Assembly (NCBI GenBank): GCA_049487715.1
Contig: CP150586.1
Coordinates: 186,001 to 250,000 of the forward strand
DNA: 64,000 nucleotides
Origin: Pycnococcus provasolii
Taxonomy: Eukaryota > Chlorophyta > Pseudoscourfieldiophyceae > Pseudoscourfieldiales
Direction: 5' to 3'
Positions 1 to 9,697 of the stretch are shown in pieces; positions within the stretch are counted from its first letter, which is position 1; each line of letters begins with the position of its first letter. Under the pieces are notes generated by a model. That model was not told the origin of the DNA, did not search any database, and worked only from the letters and a program-made list of their open reading frames with translations. The translations under genes and the position numbers were made by a program.

Positions 1-33
1 TAGTCTAACAAAAAACACAGCGACGCGTCCGCT

Positions 34-651
34 TTACGCGCGTGCGTTACGCCCAGAGGCGAGCGCTCCCAGAACGACGGCGCCGACCGCGGCGGCAGCT
101 CCGACGATGCCGAGCGAGACGACTGCAGCTGTAGCGACGCGCTGTTCGACGAGTGTGAGAAGGTGCGCGGACATTTCGTGGTTCGGGTTGCTTTGCACGA
201 CAGGTGCGAGCACACGATGTGCGGCGGCGGCGTCACCCATGCCGAGCAGAGCCATGGCTTGCAGGTACCCTAAACTTTCGACAGACGGCACGGCTTCTTC
301 CACGTCAGTTGTCGTCGTCGTCGAAGACGCCGCCCCCCCTCCTGTACGTTTCTGCGCCGCCGCCGCATCATCTCTCTGTTTCACATGAGCACGACACTCG
401 TCAATGAGCGGGAGGGCGAGTGCACAGTCTCGAGCACGGGATGCGTGTGCGAGTGCCCACATCGCGCAGAGACGCATAGACCTACTACCTGCAAGATCCG
501 TAGAAGTAGAAGTAGAAGTAGTAGGTCCTCCAGAAATCAGTATCATCTCACGTGCTCTTTGAACTTCATCCAAGGAAGAAGTAGGAAAATCACCTCGAGA
601 AGCTGTTACCAAACCTGAAGCAGACGACGACGATTTCGATTCACGCGCCAT
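34..651 (-). CDS. FIS1: FIS1-like mitochondrial/peroxisomal fission adaptor
   Basis: A 205-residue protein that resembles FIS1, the tail-anchored adaptor that recruits dynamin-type GTPases to mitochondria and peroxisomes. The C-terminal half carries the family pattern: a TPR-type helix pair starting near residue 125 (GYLQAMALLGMGDAAAAHRV, then a QSNPNH turn), an amphipathic helix (LLTLVEQRV) and a Gly/Ala-rich membrane tail from about 174 to 200 followed by a short basic end (SGRNARA). An N-terminal TPR-like part near residues 50-80 (RAREM, RLCAMWALAHASRA) is split by Ser/Thr-rich stretches, so the protein is longer than the usual 150-170 residues. I chose the ATG at 651. The frame runs further upstream to an ATG at 897, but that stretch looks non-coding. 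No plus-strand neighbour overlaps it. Identification rests on pattern; the N-terminal half is divergent. Confidence 0.7.
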   Translation of the reverse strand: MARESKSSSSASGLVTASRGDFPTSSLDEVQRAREMILISGGPTTSTSTSTDLAGSRSMRLCAMWALAHASRARDCALALPLIDECRAHVKQRDDAAAAQKRTGGGAASSTTTTTDVEEAVPSVESLGYLQAMALLGMGDAAAAHRVLAPVVQSNPNHEMSAHLLTLVEQRVATAAVVSLGIVGAAAAVGAVVLGALASGRNARA

Positions 652-1478
652 ATCCCTTTTCGAGATTTTGGGATTCGAGAAATGGGCACGAAGCTGCCCC
701 CTGGGGGAGAAGAAGCAAAAAAGAAACTCATGCATGGAAAAACTGTCTGTGCATGGGGATCCGTCGTAGAACCTCGGGCTCCCTCCACCTTGCTTGGGAA
801 AGAGGCCCGGCCCTTGGTTGTTTTGCTGGCTGTTGCTTGTTGCTGCAAGTTTATCATGCATAAGACGAGCTTTGCCTTCAAATTCACGAATTCGCATATG
901 TCATGGAGACCGCTCAGTTGCACTCGACGCGCCGGCGCGCAGAGTCGTGTAGTGAGAATACATACAACTCGTTCCGGCGAGTCGTGTCCTCGTCTGGCGT
1001 GTCGAGATCGCCGAAGTACGCGTCGCCGACATGTGAATATGTGATCGCGCAGGAGTTGCACTTCGGCGCCGAGACACGCCCATGCACAGGTCATGCTCTC
1101 GACGCGTCGGGAAACGCGCTGGCAGCTAAGCTCATAAGAGCAAAAGCTGACGCGCTCACGGCAGGAACATGGACGGCGGAAGCCGAGTGCCAAGGGATAT
1201 CTCAAGCCGGGTACCACTTGTTCGCCGAGGCAGGCAAGCACGTGATACGTGCATGCACGCACGTGCGTGTACGAATCCTTGTTGACCTTGATGCGGCACG
1301 TCAACAACCTCACCGACGTCATGTGCGGGAAGATGGCATCTGTCCTCTGCGGTGAGAGGGTATCAGGGCGCCGACAAAATCCACGCGTTGCTCGACTTCT
1401 TTCAGTTCATGAGTGAGCTTTTGTTAACTCCCCTTGGTTAGAGACCTGGGTTAGGGCATTACCGGGTAGAGCATTATG
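652..1478. other. Gene-poor stretch with one unassigned 150-codon frame
   Basis: No recognisable gene. A plus-strand frame from 903 to 1355 (150 codons, Ala-rich middle part) and a long antisense frame over the same DNA both stay open, as expected for GC-rich sequence. Neither shows a family motif, so I do not call either a gene. The left part should contain the promoter and 5' leader of the minus-strand FIS1-like gene. Confidence 0.35.
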
Positions 1479-1497
1479 GTTAGGGTTAGGGTTAGGG
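1479..1497. repeat. Short TTAGGG-type array upstream of the mannosidase
   Basis: Three consecutive TTAGGG units, with a further degenerate TTAGGG at 1451. The array lies about 150 bp before the first plausible coding sequence of the downstream gene. Similar arrays precede several other genes in this window. Confidence 0.85.
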
Positions 1498-1639
1498 ATC
1501 TCCCCGTTTTTGTTTTTCCACGTCACTGGTTCATTCATGCCCGCACGCCCCGATTGGCGCCCATAAATAAATCTCTTGAGCAAGTTGTGAAAGAGGCCAC
1601 ACTCCTCCGTTGACGGCATAATAAAGCATAAATGTCTGT

Positions 1640-4414
1640 GTGTTCGTTTTCGTTGTGCTGCTGGACGTTGACGTGTCTTTCCCAGGTGTGTTCCCACGTG
1701 CCTCCGTTACACTTCAACGTCTCATCATCATCATCATCTTCTTCGGGATCTTTGTGGTCGCGTGTTGTTTTGGGGTCGCCGATCTCGCATCTTCATCTTC
1801 GCGTTCCCCTTCAGGGCTAGGGTCAGGGTTAGGTGTCTCGTACTTGCCTGACCCGTTCGTGGAATATGGGGACGTGAATTCGTCGTGGGTCGCTCGGTCG
1901 CGTTGGCAGTATTCCTCGGAGATTTCAACGACCTGTTCGTCGTCGTCGTCGCCGTCGTCGTCATCATCATCGCGCATGTTCCTCGATGCGCACTTCGTTG
2001 ACGGCATTGCGACGTTCCTCATCGACGATACCGTCGTGCTGAAATCAGATAACGCGTTTCTTCGCAACTACGTCGATATCACAAACGTCGTCAAACCATC
2101 CTCGAAAATACGCATAATCTTCGAGTCGCCCGTGGACGTCTCCAACGCAAGACGCGACGCGTATCCCTTTCACGTCACGCAGGGTGGAAACGGTTTCTTT
2201 GACAACGGCGCCTCAATAGCACCAAACTTCATACGCAAGGACGCAAGCTCGTGGGGATGGGACTGGGGAATTGGACTCGTGCCTAGCGGCGTCTGGGGAG
2301 AAGTTCGTGTCGTCGAGGTACCTGTGGCGCGCTTGCGACAGTGCGGTGCGCTCGTCTACGTTGCAAGCGACGAACAGTATGCCGTGCAAGTCACGTGCAT
2401 GGCAGACGTCGCATCGCAAACCTCCAGTCTACGCCTCGAAGCACGGCTGGTAATAAGCTCGGAACAACACATAGCAGCTTCGTCGAACGTTGACGACTCT
2501 GGTGTCGCCCAACTCACTCTCAGCGTGCCATCGAAACAAGTTAAACTGTGGTGGCCAAATGGACTTGGCGACCAACCTCTGTATGACGTGCACATTGACC
2601 TACTCGATCAGTCTGACGCCGTCGATCAGTCGCAGGTATCAGTAGGATTTCGTAATGTACAGCTCGTCGAACCCGCGACGCCGAATGACGAGCCAGGGCG
2701 ACTCATGCAGTTTGTCGTGAATGGCGTGGAAGTGTTTGCCAAGGGTGCAAACGTCATACCTGTTCACGTAATCCAAGACCACGAAACGCCCGAGGCTACG
2801 CTTACGCTTCTACGTGCCGCCGTGCGCGCGAACTTTAATATTGTGCGCGTGTGGGGTGGTGGTCATTACATGCCATCGCATTTCTATAGGCAGTGCGACG
2901 AATTGGGACTGATGGTGTGGCAGGAATTTGCATTTGCATGCTCCGAGTACCCAACTGACGGCGAGTACCTGCGATCTGTTTCCGAGGAGGTGCGAGACGT
3001 CGTGGCACGCCTTGGCCACCACCCCTCGCTCGTGCTCTGGAGTGGAAATAACGAAAATCTCGCGTACGCGAGCCAAGGACCTCGTAACTTGACGGCGTAC
3101 AATCAGCTTTACGAAAACACAGTACGATCGACGCTTGCGCTTGTGGACCCGTGGCGTTCGTTTTGGCCCGCGTCACCGTCAAACGGTATGCTTGTTGATG
3201 ATCCGCAAAGACAGCTGTACGTGATACGGTGGGATGGAGATGAGCAGGATCCCAGCCAAGGTGACAGGCACTACTATGACTACGGACCCAACTGCATGAA
3301 TGTGAGCAATTTGCCGCCAACTCGCTTCATGTCCGAATATGGGTTGCAAAGTCTCCCGTCACTTGCCAGCTTGGCGACGCAAATGAAGCCGTCAGACTTG
3401 CATATAGGATCGCCTCTCCTGCAGCATAGGCAGCACCATGTGAATGGGTGGGAGGAGCTGAACGCACAGTTGCGCAGATACTTTGCATCGCCGACTGGAA
3501 AGGCGGGATCCATAGTGGAATTCGACGCATATATCTACCTCACGCAGCTACTGCAAGCGCGGTGCATCGGCGCGTGGACGGAGACGTGGCGACGCCGCCG
3601 TGACGAGGCGGGATACTATACGCGTGGAGCAATGTACTGGCAGCTGAACGACGTCTGGCATGCGCCGACGTGGAGCTCGGTGGAGTTTGGTGGCCACGAG
3701 AAGATGCTGCACTCGACGATACGGCGTGCATTTGCGCCACTTGCTGTCGTTGGCTGGCTAGACGCACACGCGGAAACGGCGAGTATCAGCTTTGTCGCTG
3801 ACGAGCTGCCTGCATCGGCTTTGGCAAAAGGCGCGTGCAAGCTGGAGCTGTCATCCCATCCTTGGCGTGGTGAGAAACTTACGCACGTGCAGACGTTCGA
3901 CTGCCAACTAAGCAAGCATGCGAGCGGCATGATTGTATCGCAGCCTATTGAGAAGGTGCTTGGGGAGGGTGCCACCGTGCGGTCACACTTCGTGCGTGCG
4001 ACGGTGTACGCGACGGGCATGCCCACGGCGTTCTCACACATCTACCCTTCCGACGCGGACCCGCTTGGATTTCAAGCAGTGGCACTCCCCTCAGCTCACA
4101 TCACCGTCACTGTTCCGGATCAGGTGAAGGCCAACTTCGCCACTGTCATGATATCCACGGATTTCCCCGCAGTTGGTGTGTGGCTCGAGGCTGGTGGGGG
4201 TCCAGATCATCTGAGCGAGCGATTGCACGGCTATTGGTCTGACAATTCGTTCGACTTAGTCGCCAATGAAAAACGCAATGTCACCTTTTTTCTTGACGAC
4301 AATGATGACGCAGCAGCGGTTGACTTGGCGCAGCTGCGCAAGCTCTTGCGCGTCGTACATCTCGCTTCCGCAACAGCGCCAACGAAGAAGGAAGAAGGTG
4401 TCGCAGTAGATTAG
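1640..4414 (+). CDS. GH2 beta-mannosidase (5' end unresolved)
   Basis: Family GH2 beta-mannosidase, the lysosomal/vacuolar exo-enzyme that removes beta-mannose from N-glycan remnants. Clear signatures: the beta-sandwich motif WGWDWGIGLVPSGVW, WGGGHYMPSHFYRQCDELGL, the acid/base motif WSGNNEN (Glu codon 3053-3055), the nucleophile motif MSEYGLQS (Glu codon 3335-3337), and YWQLNDVWHAPTWSSVE near the barrel end. The C-terminal Ig-like domains reach a normal end. The 5' end is odd: the frame opens with GTG at 1640 and contains no ATG before 1977. The stretch that should hold the N-terminal sugar-binding strands is short, Ser- and Ile-rich, and only VSFPGVFPRASVTL weakly recalls the family. An ATG at 1632 lies in another frame. 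A spliced leader, a frameshift or a decayed 5' end is possible. Confidence 0.88.
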   Translation: MFVFVVLLDVDVSFPGVFPRASVTLQRLIIIIIFFGIFVVACCFGVADLASSSSRSPSGLGSGLGVSYLPDPFVEYGDVNSSWVARSRWQYSSEISTTCSSSSSPSSSSSSRMFLDAHFVDGIATFLIDDTVVLKSDNAFLRNYVDITNVVKPSSKIRIIFESPVDVSNARRDAYPFHVTQGGNGFFDNGASIAPNFIRKDASSWGWDWGIGLVPSGVWGEVRVVEVPVARLRQCGALVYVASDEQYAVQVTCMADVASQTSSLRLEARLVISSEQHIAASSNVDDSGVAQLTLSVPSKQVKLWWPNGLGDQPLYDVHIDLLDQSDAVDQSQVSVGFRNVQLVEPATPNDEPGRLMQFVVNGVEVFAKGANVIPVHVIQDHETPEATLTLLRAAVRANFNIVRVWGGGHYMPSHFYRQCDELGLMVWQEFAFACSEYPTDGEYLRSVSEEVRDVVARLGHHPSLVLWSGNNENLAYASQGPRNLTAYNQLYENTVRSTLALVDPWRSFWPASPSNGMLVDDPQRQLYVIRWDGDEQDPSQGDRHYYDYGPNCMNVSNLPPTRFMSEYGLQSLPSLASLATQMKPSDLHIGSPLLQHRQHHVNGWEELNAQLRRYFASPTGKAGSIVEFDAYIYLTQLLQARCIGAWTETWRRRRDEAGYYTRGAMYWQLNDVWHAPTWSSVEFGGHEKMLHSTIRRAFAPLAVVGWLDAHAETASISFVADELPASALAKGACKLELSSHPWRGEKLTHVQTFDCQLSKHASGMIVSQPIEKVLGEGATVRSHFVRATVYATGMPTAFSHIYPSDADPLGFQAVALPSAHITVTVPDQVKANFATVMISTDFPAVGVWLEAGGGPDHLSERLHGYWSDNSFDLVANEKRNVTFFLDDNDDAAAVDLAQLRKLLRVVHLASATAPTKKEEGVAVD

Positions 4415-5155
4415 TTTTTAGCATGTAGTAGTAACGAATTCATCTCGAACTTTAAGTTTAGTATTTTTGCAAACTTGCGGTCGACGTTGAGCGTCGGTTC
4501 AAGGGACCTTCGAGGGTATGGTATCATTAGATGATCGCCGCCGAAGTCGTCAACTATCTCTGTGGCAACGAGCCGCCGAGTCGTCGCGCCGTACAGGTCT
4601 ACTACTACGCATGTTGCAAGACGAACTTATTATACACATGTGAAAAAAGTACATCTCATCGCGTCACGCCGCTCGAGGAAGTACGACAGGAACAGCTACA
4701 TACAGGTAGTGTACAGGAAAGGAGGTCCAGGCTTGTGAGATGCCACCTGCGGCCCACCTCCAGGGAGACATCTGAAAAGTGGCATCTTGACCACCACATA
4801 TGTAGGTCCAGCACCATCCAGCCAGGAGGAGGTGAGCTGGTACGAATCACGAATGAGCCATCATGAGGTTGCTTTTCGTCGACTTGCGAGCTGGTAATTT
4901 TACGAATGAGACTTGCGAATTGGTTATCATAGACTAACCGTTTCTTTTGGGTGCCGATTTTTTTTTTTGTTCGTCCCGTGTGGGTGCCGCGCGCGCTCAT
5001 CATCCGCAATCCGCATCCGCAATCCGCATTCCGATCCGCGCCGATCCACTTAACTTAACTCGTGTCGCCTTTTTTCCGATCTCTCATTTTGACTTTGACT
5101 TTGACTTTGACTTTGACTTTGACATCGAATATCTTAAGAAGCCAGCCAGCCATTC
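4415..5155. other. Intergenic region between mannosidase and PAN-domain gene
   Basis: I see no gene here. Plus- and minus-strand frames of about 110 codons are unlike any family. The right end carries the 6 bp tandem array described separately and presumably the promoter of the gene at 5156. Confidence 0.5.
5088..5123. repeat. Hexanucleotide array (TTTGAC)6
   Basis: Six perfect TTTGAC units directly upstream of the start codon at 5156, so the array lies in the promoter or 5' leader. It is a simple microsatellite; any regulatory meaning is unknown. Confidence 0.9.
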
Positions 5156-6082
5156 ATGGGTAGTAGTACTGCGATCGTGTACCGCCTCGTCGGGTGCGGC
5201 GCCATCGTCGCGCTTCTGTTCCTACTCTCCGTCGTCGCGACCGTGCTGGAGTCAATTGTCAGGCCGCTCGTATGGAAGTTCGCGTCGGAAGGATCACGAA
5301 ACAAACCAACAAGTCAAAAGCAAGTCAGGTGGAAAACATCCACGCGACGCATAGGCGCAACGTACGGTGAGGGTGGGGGTAGTCCCGTCGCGACGGATGA
5401 ACCCAGCGTGAGGTCGGCGATCCTCGCGGCATCACAGCAAACCAGCTCGAACCACGACCACGACCACGACGGATTCAAGCAGACAATAGCCGAACCGGTG
5501 GTGGTGGACGAGAGACTCGCGCAGGGACTCGTGCAAGCTGGATTTTCGTACGAACGCGCAAAAGAAGCACTCAGCCACGTCGGAAACGAAAACTGCTGTG
5601 GGCCTGAAGGGCCGCAGGCAAGGTACATCTTCGAAAGCAGTCCGGACGTCGCCATTGCAAGCAACCCGGCGGCGCTTGCAGCGCGCAAGGTGCACTTCAT
5701 GCCTCACGCCGACGTCGACGGGTTTGCCATCGTATGGGGCAGCGGAAACCTCAAGGACAGCGTCGAAGAGTGCGCCGAGGCATGCCGCAACCTGCCGCCG
5801 ACGCCCTTTGCCGGAGTCAAGCTTCCGTGCAACGCATTCAGCTACTGCCCGAACGACAAGTGCTTCACGCCAGCCGCTGGGGAGTATACGAAAGGGCAGT
5901 GTTGGCTCAAGTGGCAGGAAGGTCCACACGCGCCTCAGCTGAATATGCAGGGCGACTACACCGCGGAGTACCTGCGGCGACACCCAAACGCGCCGCGGTC
6001 TGTTGACTGGCACGCCGGCGTGGTCGTGCCTGAAGGAACGACTGTGGAGGAGCCTCGGAAGAGCGCACGCGCAGACTGGTAA
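5156..6082 (+). CDS. Single-pass membrane protein with UBA-like and PAN/Apple-like segments
   Basis: A 308-residue predicted type II protein. Residues about 8-36 form one hydrophobic segment (CGAIVALLFLLSVVATVLE) followed by a basic stretch, so the C-terminal part should face the lumen or outside. Near 121-165 there is a UBA-like pattern (RLAQGLVQAGFSYERAKEAL, then NENC and ARYIFESS). Near 178-265 a Cys-spaced module (SVEECAEACRNL, LPCNAFSYCPNDKC, GQCWLKW) resembles the PAN/Apple fold that binds protein or carbohydrate. The ATG at 5156 precedes the signal anchor directly. The gene converges on the ATCase gene with a 62 bp spacer. UBA modules are normally cytosolic, so either the UBA-like match is coincidental or the topology is unusual. 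No function is assigned. Confidence 0.7.
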   Translation: MGSSTAIVYRLVGCGAIVALLFLLSVVATVLESIVRPLVWKFASEGSRNKPTSQKQVRWKTSTRRIGATYGEGGGSPVATDEPSVRSAILAASQQTSSNHDHDHDGFKQTIAEPVVVDERLAQGLVQAGFSYERAKEALSHVGNENCCGPEGPQARYIFESSPDVAIASNPAALAARKVHFMPHADVDGFAIVWGSGNLKDSVEECAEACRNLPPTPFAGVKLPCNAFSYCPNDKCFTPAAGEYTKGQCWLKWQEGPHAPQLNMQGDYTAEYLRRHPNAPRSVDWHAGVVVPEGTTVEEPRKSARADW

Positions 6083-6144
6083 AAAGTGCCAATCTTCGAT
6101 TTTTTCAACATAAAATACTCAACACACAGTTTTTTTTTACTCTT

Positions 6145-7308
6145 TTACTGCAGTAGCAAAACCTTAAGCAGCGCCATGCGGATGTGCAGGCCGTTCTTCG
6201 CCTGGCGGAAGTACGCGCATCGAGGATCGTCGTCCACCGCCGCCGCGATCTCGTCAAGGCGCGGCAGAGGGTGCATCACCACGGCGTGCGACGGCAGCAG
6301 ATCCATGATGCTTGCGTCGACTATGTACTTTCCCTTCGCGAGTTCGTAGTCGCTCGGACTCTCGAATCGCTCCTTCTGAACGCGCGTCATGTACAGCACG
6401 TCACATCGACTTGCCACCTCGTTCAGGTCCGTGCTCTCCTCCCACGTGCATCCAGGCTGCTCGTCGACGTACGCCTTGATGTCGTCTCCCATGCGCACAA
6501 CGTCAGGCGCGACGAAGATTAGATGCATGTTTTCGTAATTTCTCGCCAGCATCGTCGCAAGGCTTCGTGCCGTGCGTCCGTTTGCGAGGTCGCCGACGAG
6601 CGCGACCGTCGCTCCGTCGATGCCCAGTCCGTGTTGCCTTCGCTCCTTCCCGATGGTGTACACGTCAAGCAGCGCCTGCGTGGGGTGCTGCCCCGGCCCG
6701 TCACCGGCGTTGAGCACGGGTGCTGCGTTCACGAGCGCCGCGCGCCTCGCACTTCCCTCGACGAAGTGGCGCAGCACGATAACGTCGGCGTACCCGCTGA
6801 CGGTTCGTATGCTGTCTTCGAGCGTTTCCCCTTTCGCTGCGGAGCTGAATTCCCTCGCGTTCTCCGTGCTGACGACTGCGCCGCCGAGTTTGCTCATGGC
6901 GCTTTCGAAGCTGAGCCTGGTACGCGTCGACGGTTCGTAGAAGAGCGTCGCCATGACCTTTCCCTGCAGGCACGTCGAGAGTTCCGTGTTCGGCTGAACG
7001 TTCTCCATGACTTGCGCAACTTCAAAAAGTTCGTCAAGCATCTGCCTATCAAACTGCTGCGCCTCGTACACGCTTGATAAAGACGCGAGACCTGATGATG
7101 ACGACGACGACGACGACGCAACGACACCACGAGCACCTGAGCAGCACGACAAACCACCGTTACCACGAGCACCACGTGAAGCACCACCAGCACGACCACC
7201 ACCACGACCACCACCACGAGCACCACCACCACATGGTGAAGCCCGAGGGGAAGCACGACGCTTCAACACCAACGAGGAGGACGACGAGCACTTTTGAATC
7301 ATCATCAT
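6145..7308 (-). CDS. pyrB: Aspartate carbamoyltransferase, plastid-type
   Basis: Joins carbamoyl phosphate and L-aspartate to give N-carbamoyl-aspartate, the committed step of pyrimidine synthesis. In plants and algae this is a stand-alone plastid enzyme. The 387-residue product starts with a Ser/Arg/Gly-rich leader of about 75 residues typical of a transit peptide. The catalytic domain follows: carbamoyl-phosphate loop STRTR at 127-131, TENAREFSSAAKGETLEDS with KGET at 159-162, HPTQALLDVYT from 208, GDLANGRTARSLA from 239, and HPLPR at 346-350. Length and motif order are complete. Three ATGs lie in tandem at the start (7308, 7305, 7302). A Helitron remnant lies about 130 bp upstream on the other strand. 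UMP feedback is known for the plant family but cannot be read from this sequence. Confidence 0.95.
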   Translation of the reverse strand: MMMIQKCSSSSSLVLKRRASPRASPCGGGARGGGRGGGRAGGASRGARGNGGLSCCSGARGVVASSSSSSSSGLASLSSVYEAQQFDRQMLDELFEVAQVMENVQPNTELSTCLQGKVMATLFYEPSTRTRLSFESAMSKLGGAVVSTENAREFSSAAKGETLEDSIRTVSGYADVIVLRHFVEGSARRAALVNAAPVLNAGDGPGQHPTQALLDVYTIGKERRQHGLGIDGATVALVGDLANGRTARSLATMLARNYENMHLIFVAPDVVRMGDDIKAYVDEQPGCTWEESTDLNEVASRCDVLYMTRVQKERFESPSDYELAKGKYIVDASIMDLLPSHAVVMHPLPRLDEIAAAVDDDPRCAYFRQAKNGLHIRMALLKVLLLQ

Positions 7309-7439
7309 ATTTGGCGAAGTTTGGCGAAGTTTTGGCGAAATGGCGGCGGCGGGACGGTTTTGGAACAGGGCCCGCCCCCGGGCAGACGGGGCCCGGGATA
7401 CTTGGTTGCACGCGTGCCCTTAGTGGCGTGCGGGCCCGC

Positions 7440-7667
7440 CGCGTGGGGGCCCTCATTTCTAGTATTTACACTGAAACTGATATTGTTGCGCGCGTCTTCA
7501 ACCTCAAGTTGAAAGCGCTCATCCAGGAGATCGATGGCGGAATCTTCGGGCGGTGTGTGGCGCGGGTGCACACGATTGAGTACCAGAAGAGAGGCCTACC
7601 GCACGCGCACCTGCTCATCTTTTTGGAGTCGAAGCTTCGCACGGCGGATGATGTGGACAACATCTAG
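7440..7667 (+). mobile_element. Truncated Helitron Rep (HUH) fragment
   Basis: The open frame ending at 7667 matches the N-terminal Helitron-like domain of RepHel transposases: DIVARVFNLKLKALIQEI, FGRCVARVHTIEYQKRGLPH and AHLLIFLESKLRTADDVDNI. The HAH triplet is the metal-binding HUH motif of rolling-circle nickases. The frame stops where intact elements continue toward the catalytic Tyr region and the helicase, and I found no helicase motif downstream. It is therefore a relic. Its left limit is uncertain. Confidence 0.85.
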
Positions 7668-8440
7668 AATTCTCAGTATGGGGATGGGCGAATGAGTGCA
7701 AACACGACCTGGATGGAGCGTGCGCTGTTAGCGCGCGCAATCCATGTACCGTGCATGGGACACGCATGGGCAGTACGAAGACGAGCACGGCGTCCCAGGA
7801 CCGTTCGCCGAAATAGGAGCGGCCTTCGCGCCGGTACAGGCCGCGGGACTTATTGACGGAGATGGAAATTGGGTGCCGCCCGGAAGTCGCACCAACAGCC
7901 TGGTGAGGTGGCATTTCATGACGTTTGGCGTACTGAATATTGGGGCAATCGCGACCTCTCTTGGTGCTATTCGACCATCGATGGGAACGGCTACCGGAGG
8001 GCGTGCCCGAGTGCGTCTCGGCGCGCCAGACTCTTCCAAGGGGAGAATAGGTCGAGAGAAAACTCCGACCTATATCCTGGTTAAAAGTCCAATGTCAAGG
8101 AGGCACCTCGACCTATTCCATATGACAATCTGTCATATGGGATTCCAAACTACCCACAGCCCTCCATCTATATTCCAACTAACACCAGAGCCAGTGTGGA
8201 ACGAGAGTCGTCCATCTTCCAATACATTATTCCTACCATCTGGGACCCATTGTTGAATGAGTCCCCATCCAACCATAAACCCTAAACTCCATCTGAACAT
8301 CTCACAACCGTCAAAGGTGCTCGGGCCCCGGGCCCCCGGGCCCTGGTCCCCGGGCCCTCCAACCCAACCCCCAAACGAACTTTCCTCCCCCCCGGGGGGG
8401 GTAGAATTCCGCCGCCGCCGCCATCCCAAAACTTCTCATC
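7668..8440. other. Probable decayed transposon sequence and TSEN2 promoter region
   Basis: A 170-codon frame (7744-8256) and several shorter ones are open but match nothing I know. GGGCCC-rich stretches occur at about 7360-7460 and 8318-8360. The DNA is probably decayed Helitron or other insertion material followed by the leader of the next gene. No terminal structure was recognised. Confidence 0.4.
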
Positions 8441-9697
8441 ATGCCCGTTCCCTGGAAGCCCGGTGGTGGTCGTCATGGTCATCATGGTGGTGGTGGTGGG
8501 TCCCATTATCGTCGTGGCTATGAGTTTCCCCTGGTGACTCTCTCGAAGCTTCAGCGTCTTGTCGGTCCGTTCGCGTCAAATGAGCTAATTGGTGGTGGTG
8601 CGGGTGCTGGTGCGGGTGCTGGTGCGGGTGGTCTTCTTGGTCCTCCTGGTCTTCTTGACGGGTTCCTCGGGGATGGATCAGCCGTCTGGCTCAGTGGTCT
8701 TGGTGGTGGCTCATCATCGTCGTCGTCGTCGTCGTCTTCGTCTTCGTTTGACGCTTTGGACCGTTTGGCGCTTACTCTTCTGCGTGGTGCGTGCTTTGGG
8801 GAACTGTACACGTTTCCCGTCGCTTCTGAAGAAAGGGATGGCGGTGGGTTGTCTTCTGCGCCCGGGATTTCACAGGTGGTAGGAGACCCTGACGCCGTTT
8901 GGCCCGCGCACAATCCAGGTGGCGCACGAAATGCGCGCAGTCACACTCACGCGAACGCGCGACCTCGTCGAAGAAGGCACATCAAGCTCAGCCACGAGGA
9001 GGCGTTTTTTCTCGTGCACGATGCGCAGGTACTGCGCATACGATCGGATACGCCGTGGCCAACGGACTTTCCTGGAGCGCCGCCAAGCGCAAGCGCGACG
9101 TATTTCGACACGGAGGCGCTCTGGCGTGTGCTGTGCTCGACGAACGATCGCGAGTCGTTCGCGTGCCACTACGCGGCATACCGGCACTACCGAGCGAAGG
9201 GGTACATTCCAAGGAGCGGACTCACGTTCGGAAGCGACTGGATCCTGTACGCAGCACACCCACAGGTTGCACACAGCGAGTTCTCCGTTCTTGTCATACC
9301 CGTGGTGGTGGACGCGAAAACGGGAGAACGCACGACGCGCGCACCGTGGAATTGGCGCGACGTGCAGAGCCTCGTGCGTCTCTCAACCGCGGTGAGCAAG
9401 AAGGTCGTCGCGCTTTACGTACACCACAACTCGGAGATCTTGCAGGCGTCCGCGATGCCCGACGGTCACAGTGCGCCGTCGACAGACGAGGGCGCCGCCG
9501 AGGAGGCGGGAGCGCCCGCGTCGAAGCGCCGTCGAGTGGACAGCGCCGCTGACGCTGACGCGAGCAAGCAGTACGGCGTGCTTGACTTCCTCGCGTCCGT
9601 GAGTGTGTCTGAGGTGCGCTTGCTCCGTTGGACGACCGCGCTCATGGAGCGCGAGGAGCGGCGCAACCAAGCGGCCGCTGGCGCGCGCGCGAACTAA
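8441..9697 (+). CDS. TSEN2: tRNA-splicing endonuclease catalytic subunit SEN2
   Basis: Catalytic subunit that cuts the 5' splice site of intron-containing pre-tRNAs as part of the TSEN heterotetramer. The family core is ACHYAAYRHYRAKGYIPRSG followed by LTFGSDWILYAAHP and AHSEFSVLV. The catalytic triad can be placed: Tyr270, His278 (the usual eight-residue spacing) and a Lys at 320 or 321 in VSKKVVALYV. The first 160 residues are Gly/Ser-rich, with polyserine and GAGAGA tracts, and carry the weaker N-terminal Sen2 domain (EEAFFLVHDAQVLRI near 185). A disordered acidic/basic insert (SKRRRVDS) lies before the last helix. The ATG at 8441 is preceded by a GCC repeat. The product is 418 residues, normal for SEN2. 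Confidence 0.9.
   Translation: MPVPWKPGGGRHGHHGGGGGSHYRRGYEFPLVTLSKLQRLVGPFASNELIGGGAGAGAGAGAGGLLGPPGLLDGFLGDGSAVWLSGLGGGSSSSSSSSSSSSFDALDRLALTLLRGACFGELYTFPVASEERDGGGLSSAPGISQVVGDPDAVWPAHNPGGARNARSHTHANARPRRRRHIKLSHEEAFFLVHDAQVLRIRSDTPWPTDFPGAPPSASATYFDTEALWRVLCSTNDRESFACHYAAYRHYRAKGYIPRSGLTFGSDWILYAAHPQVAHSEFSVLVIPVVVDAKTGERTTRAPWNWRDVQSLVRLSTAVSKKVVALYVHHNSEILQASAMPDGHSAPSTDEGAAEEAGAPASKRRRVDSAADADASKQYGVLDFLASVSVSEVRLLRWTTALMEREERRNQAAAGARAN

Noticed and set aside
606-1322. 238-codon minus-strand frame
   Set aside because: Cys/Arg-rich with no motif, overlaps the FIS1 leader; composition fits non-coding DNA.
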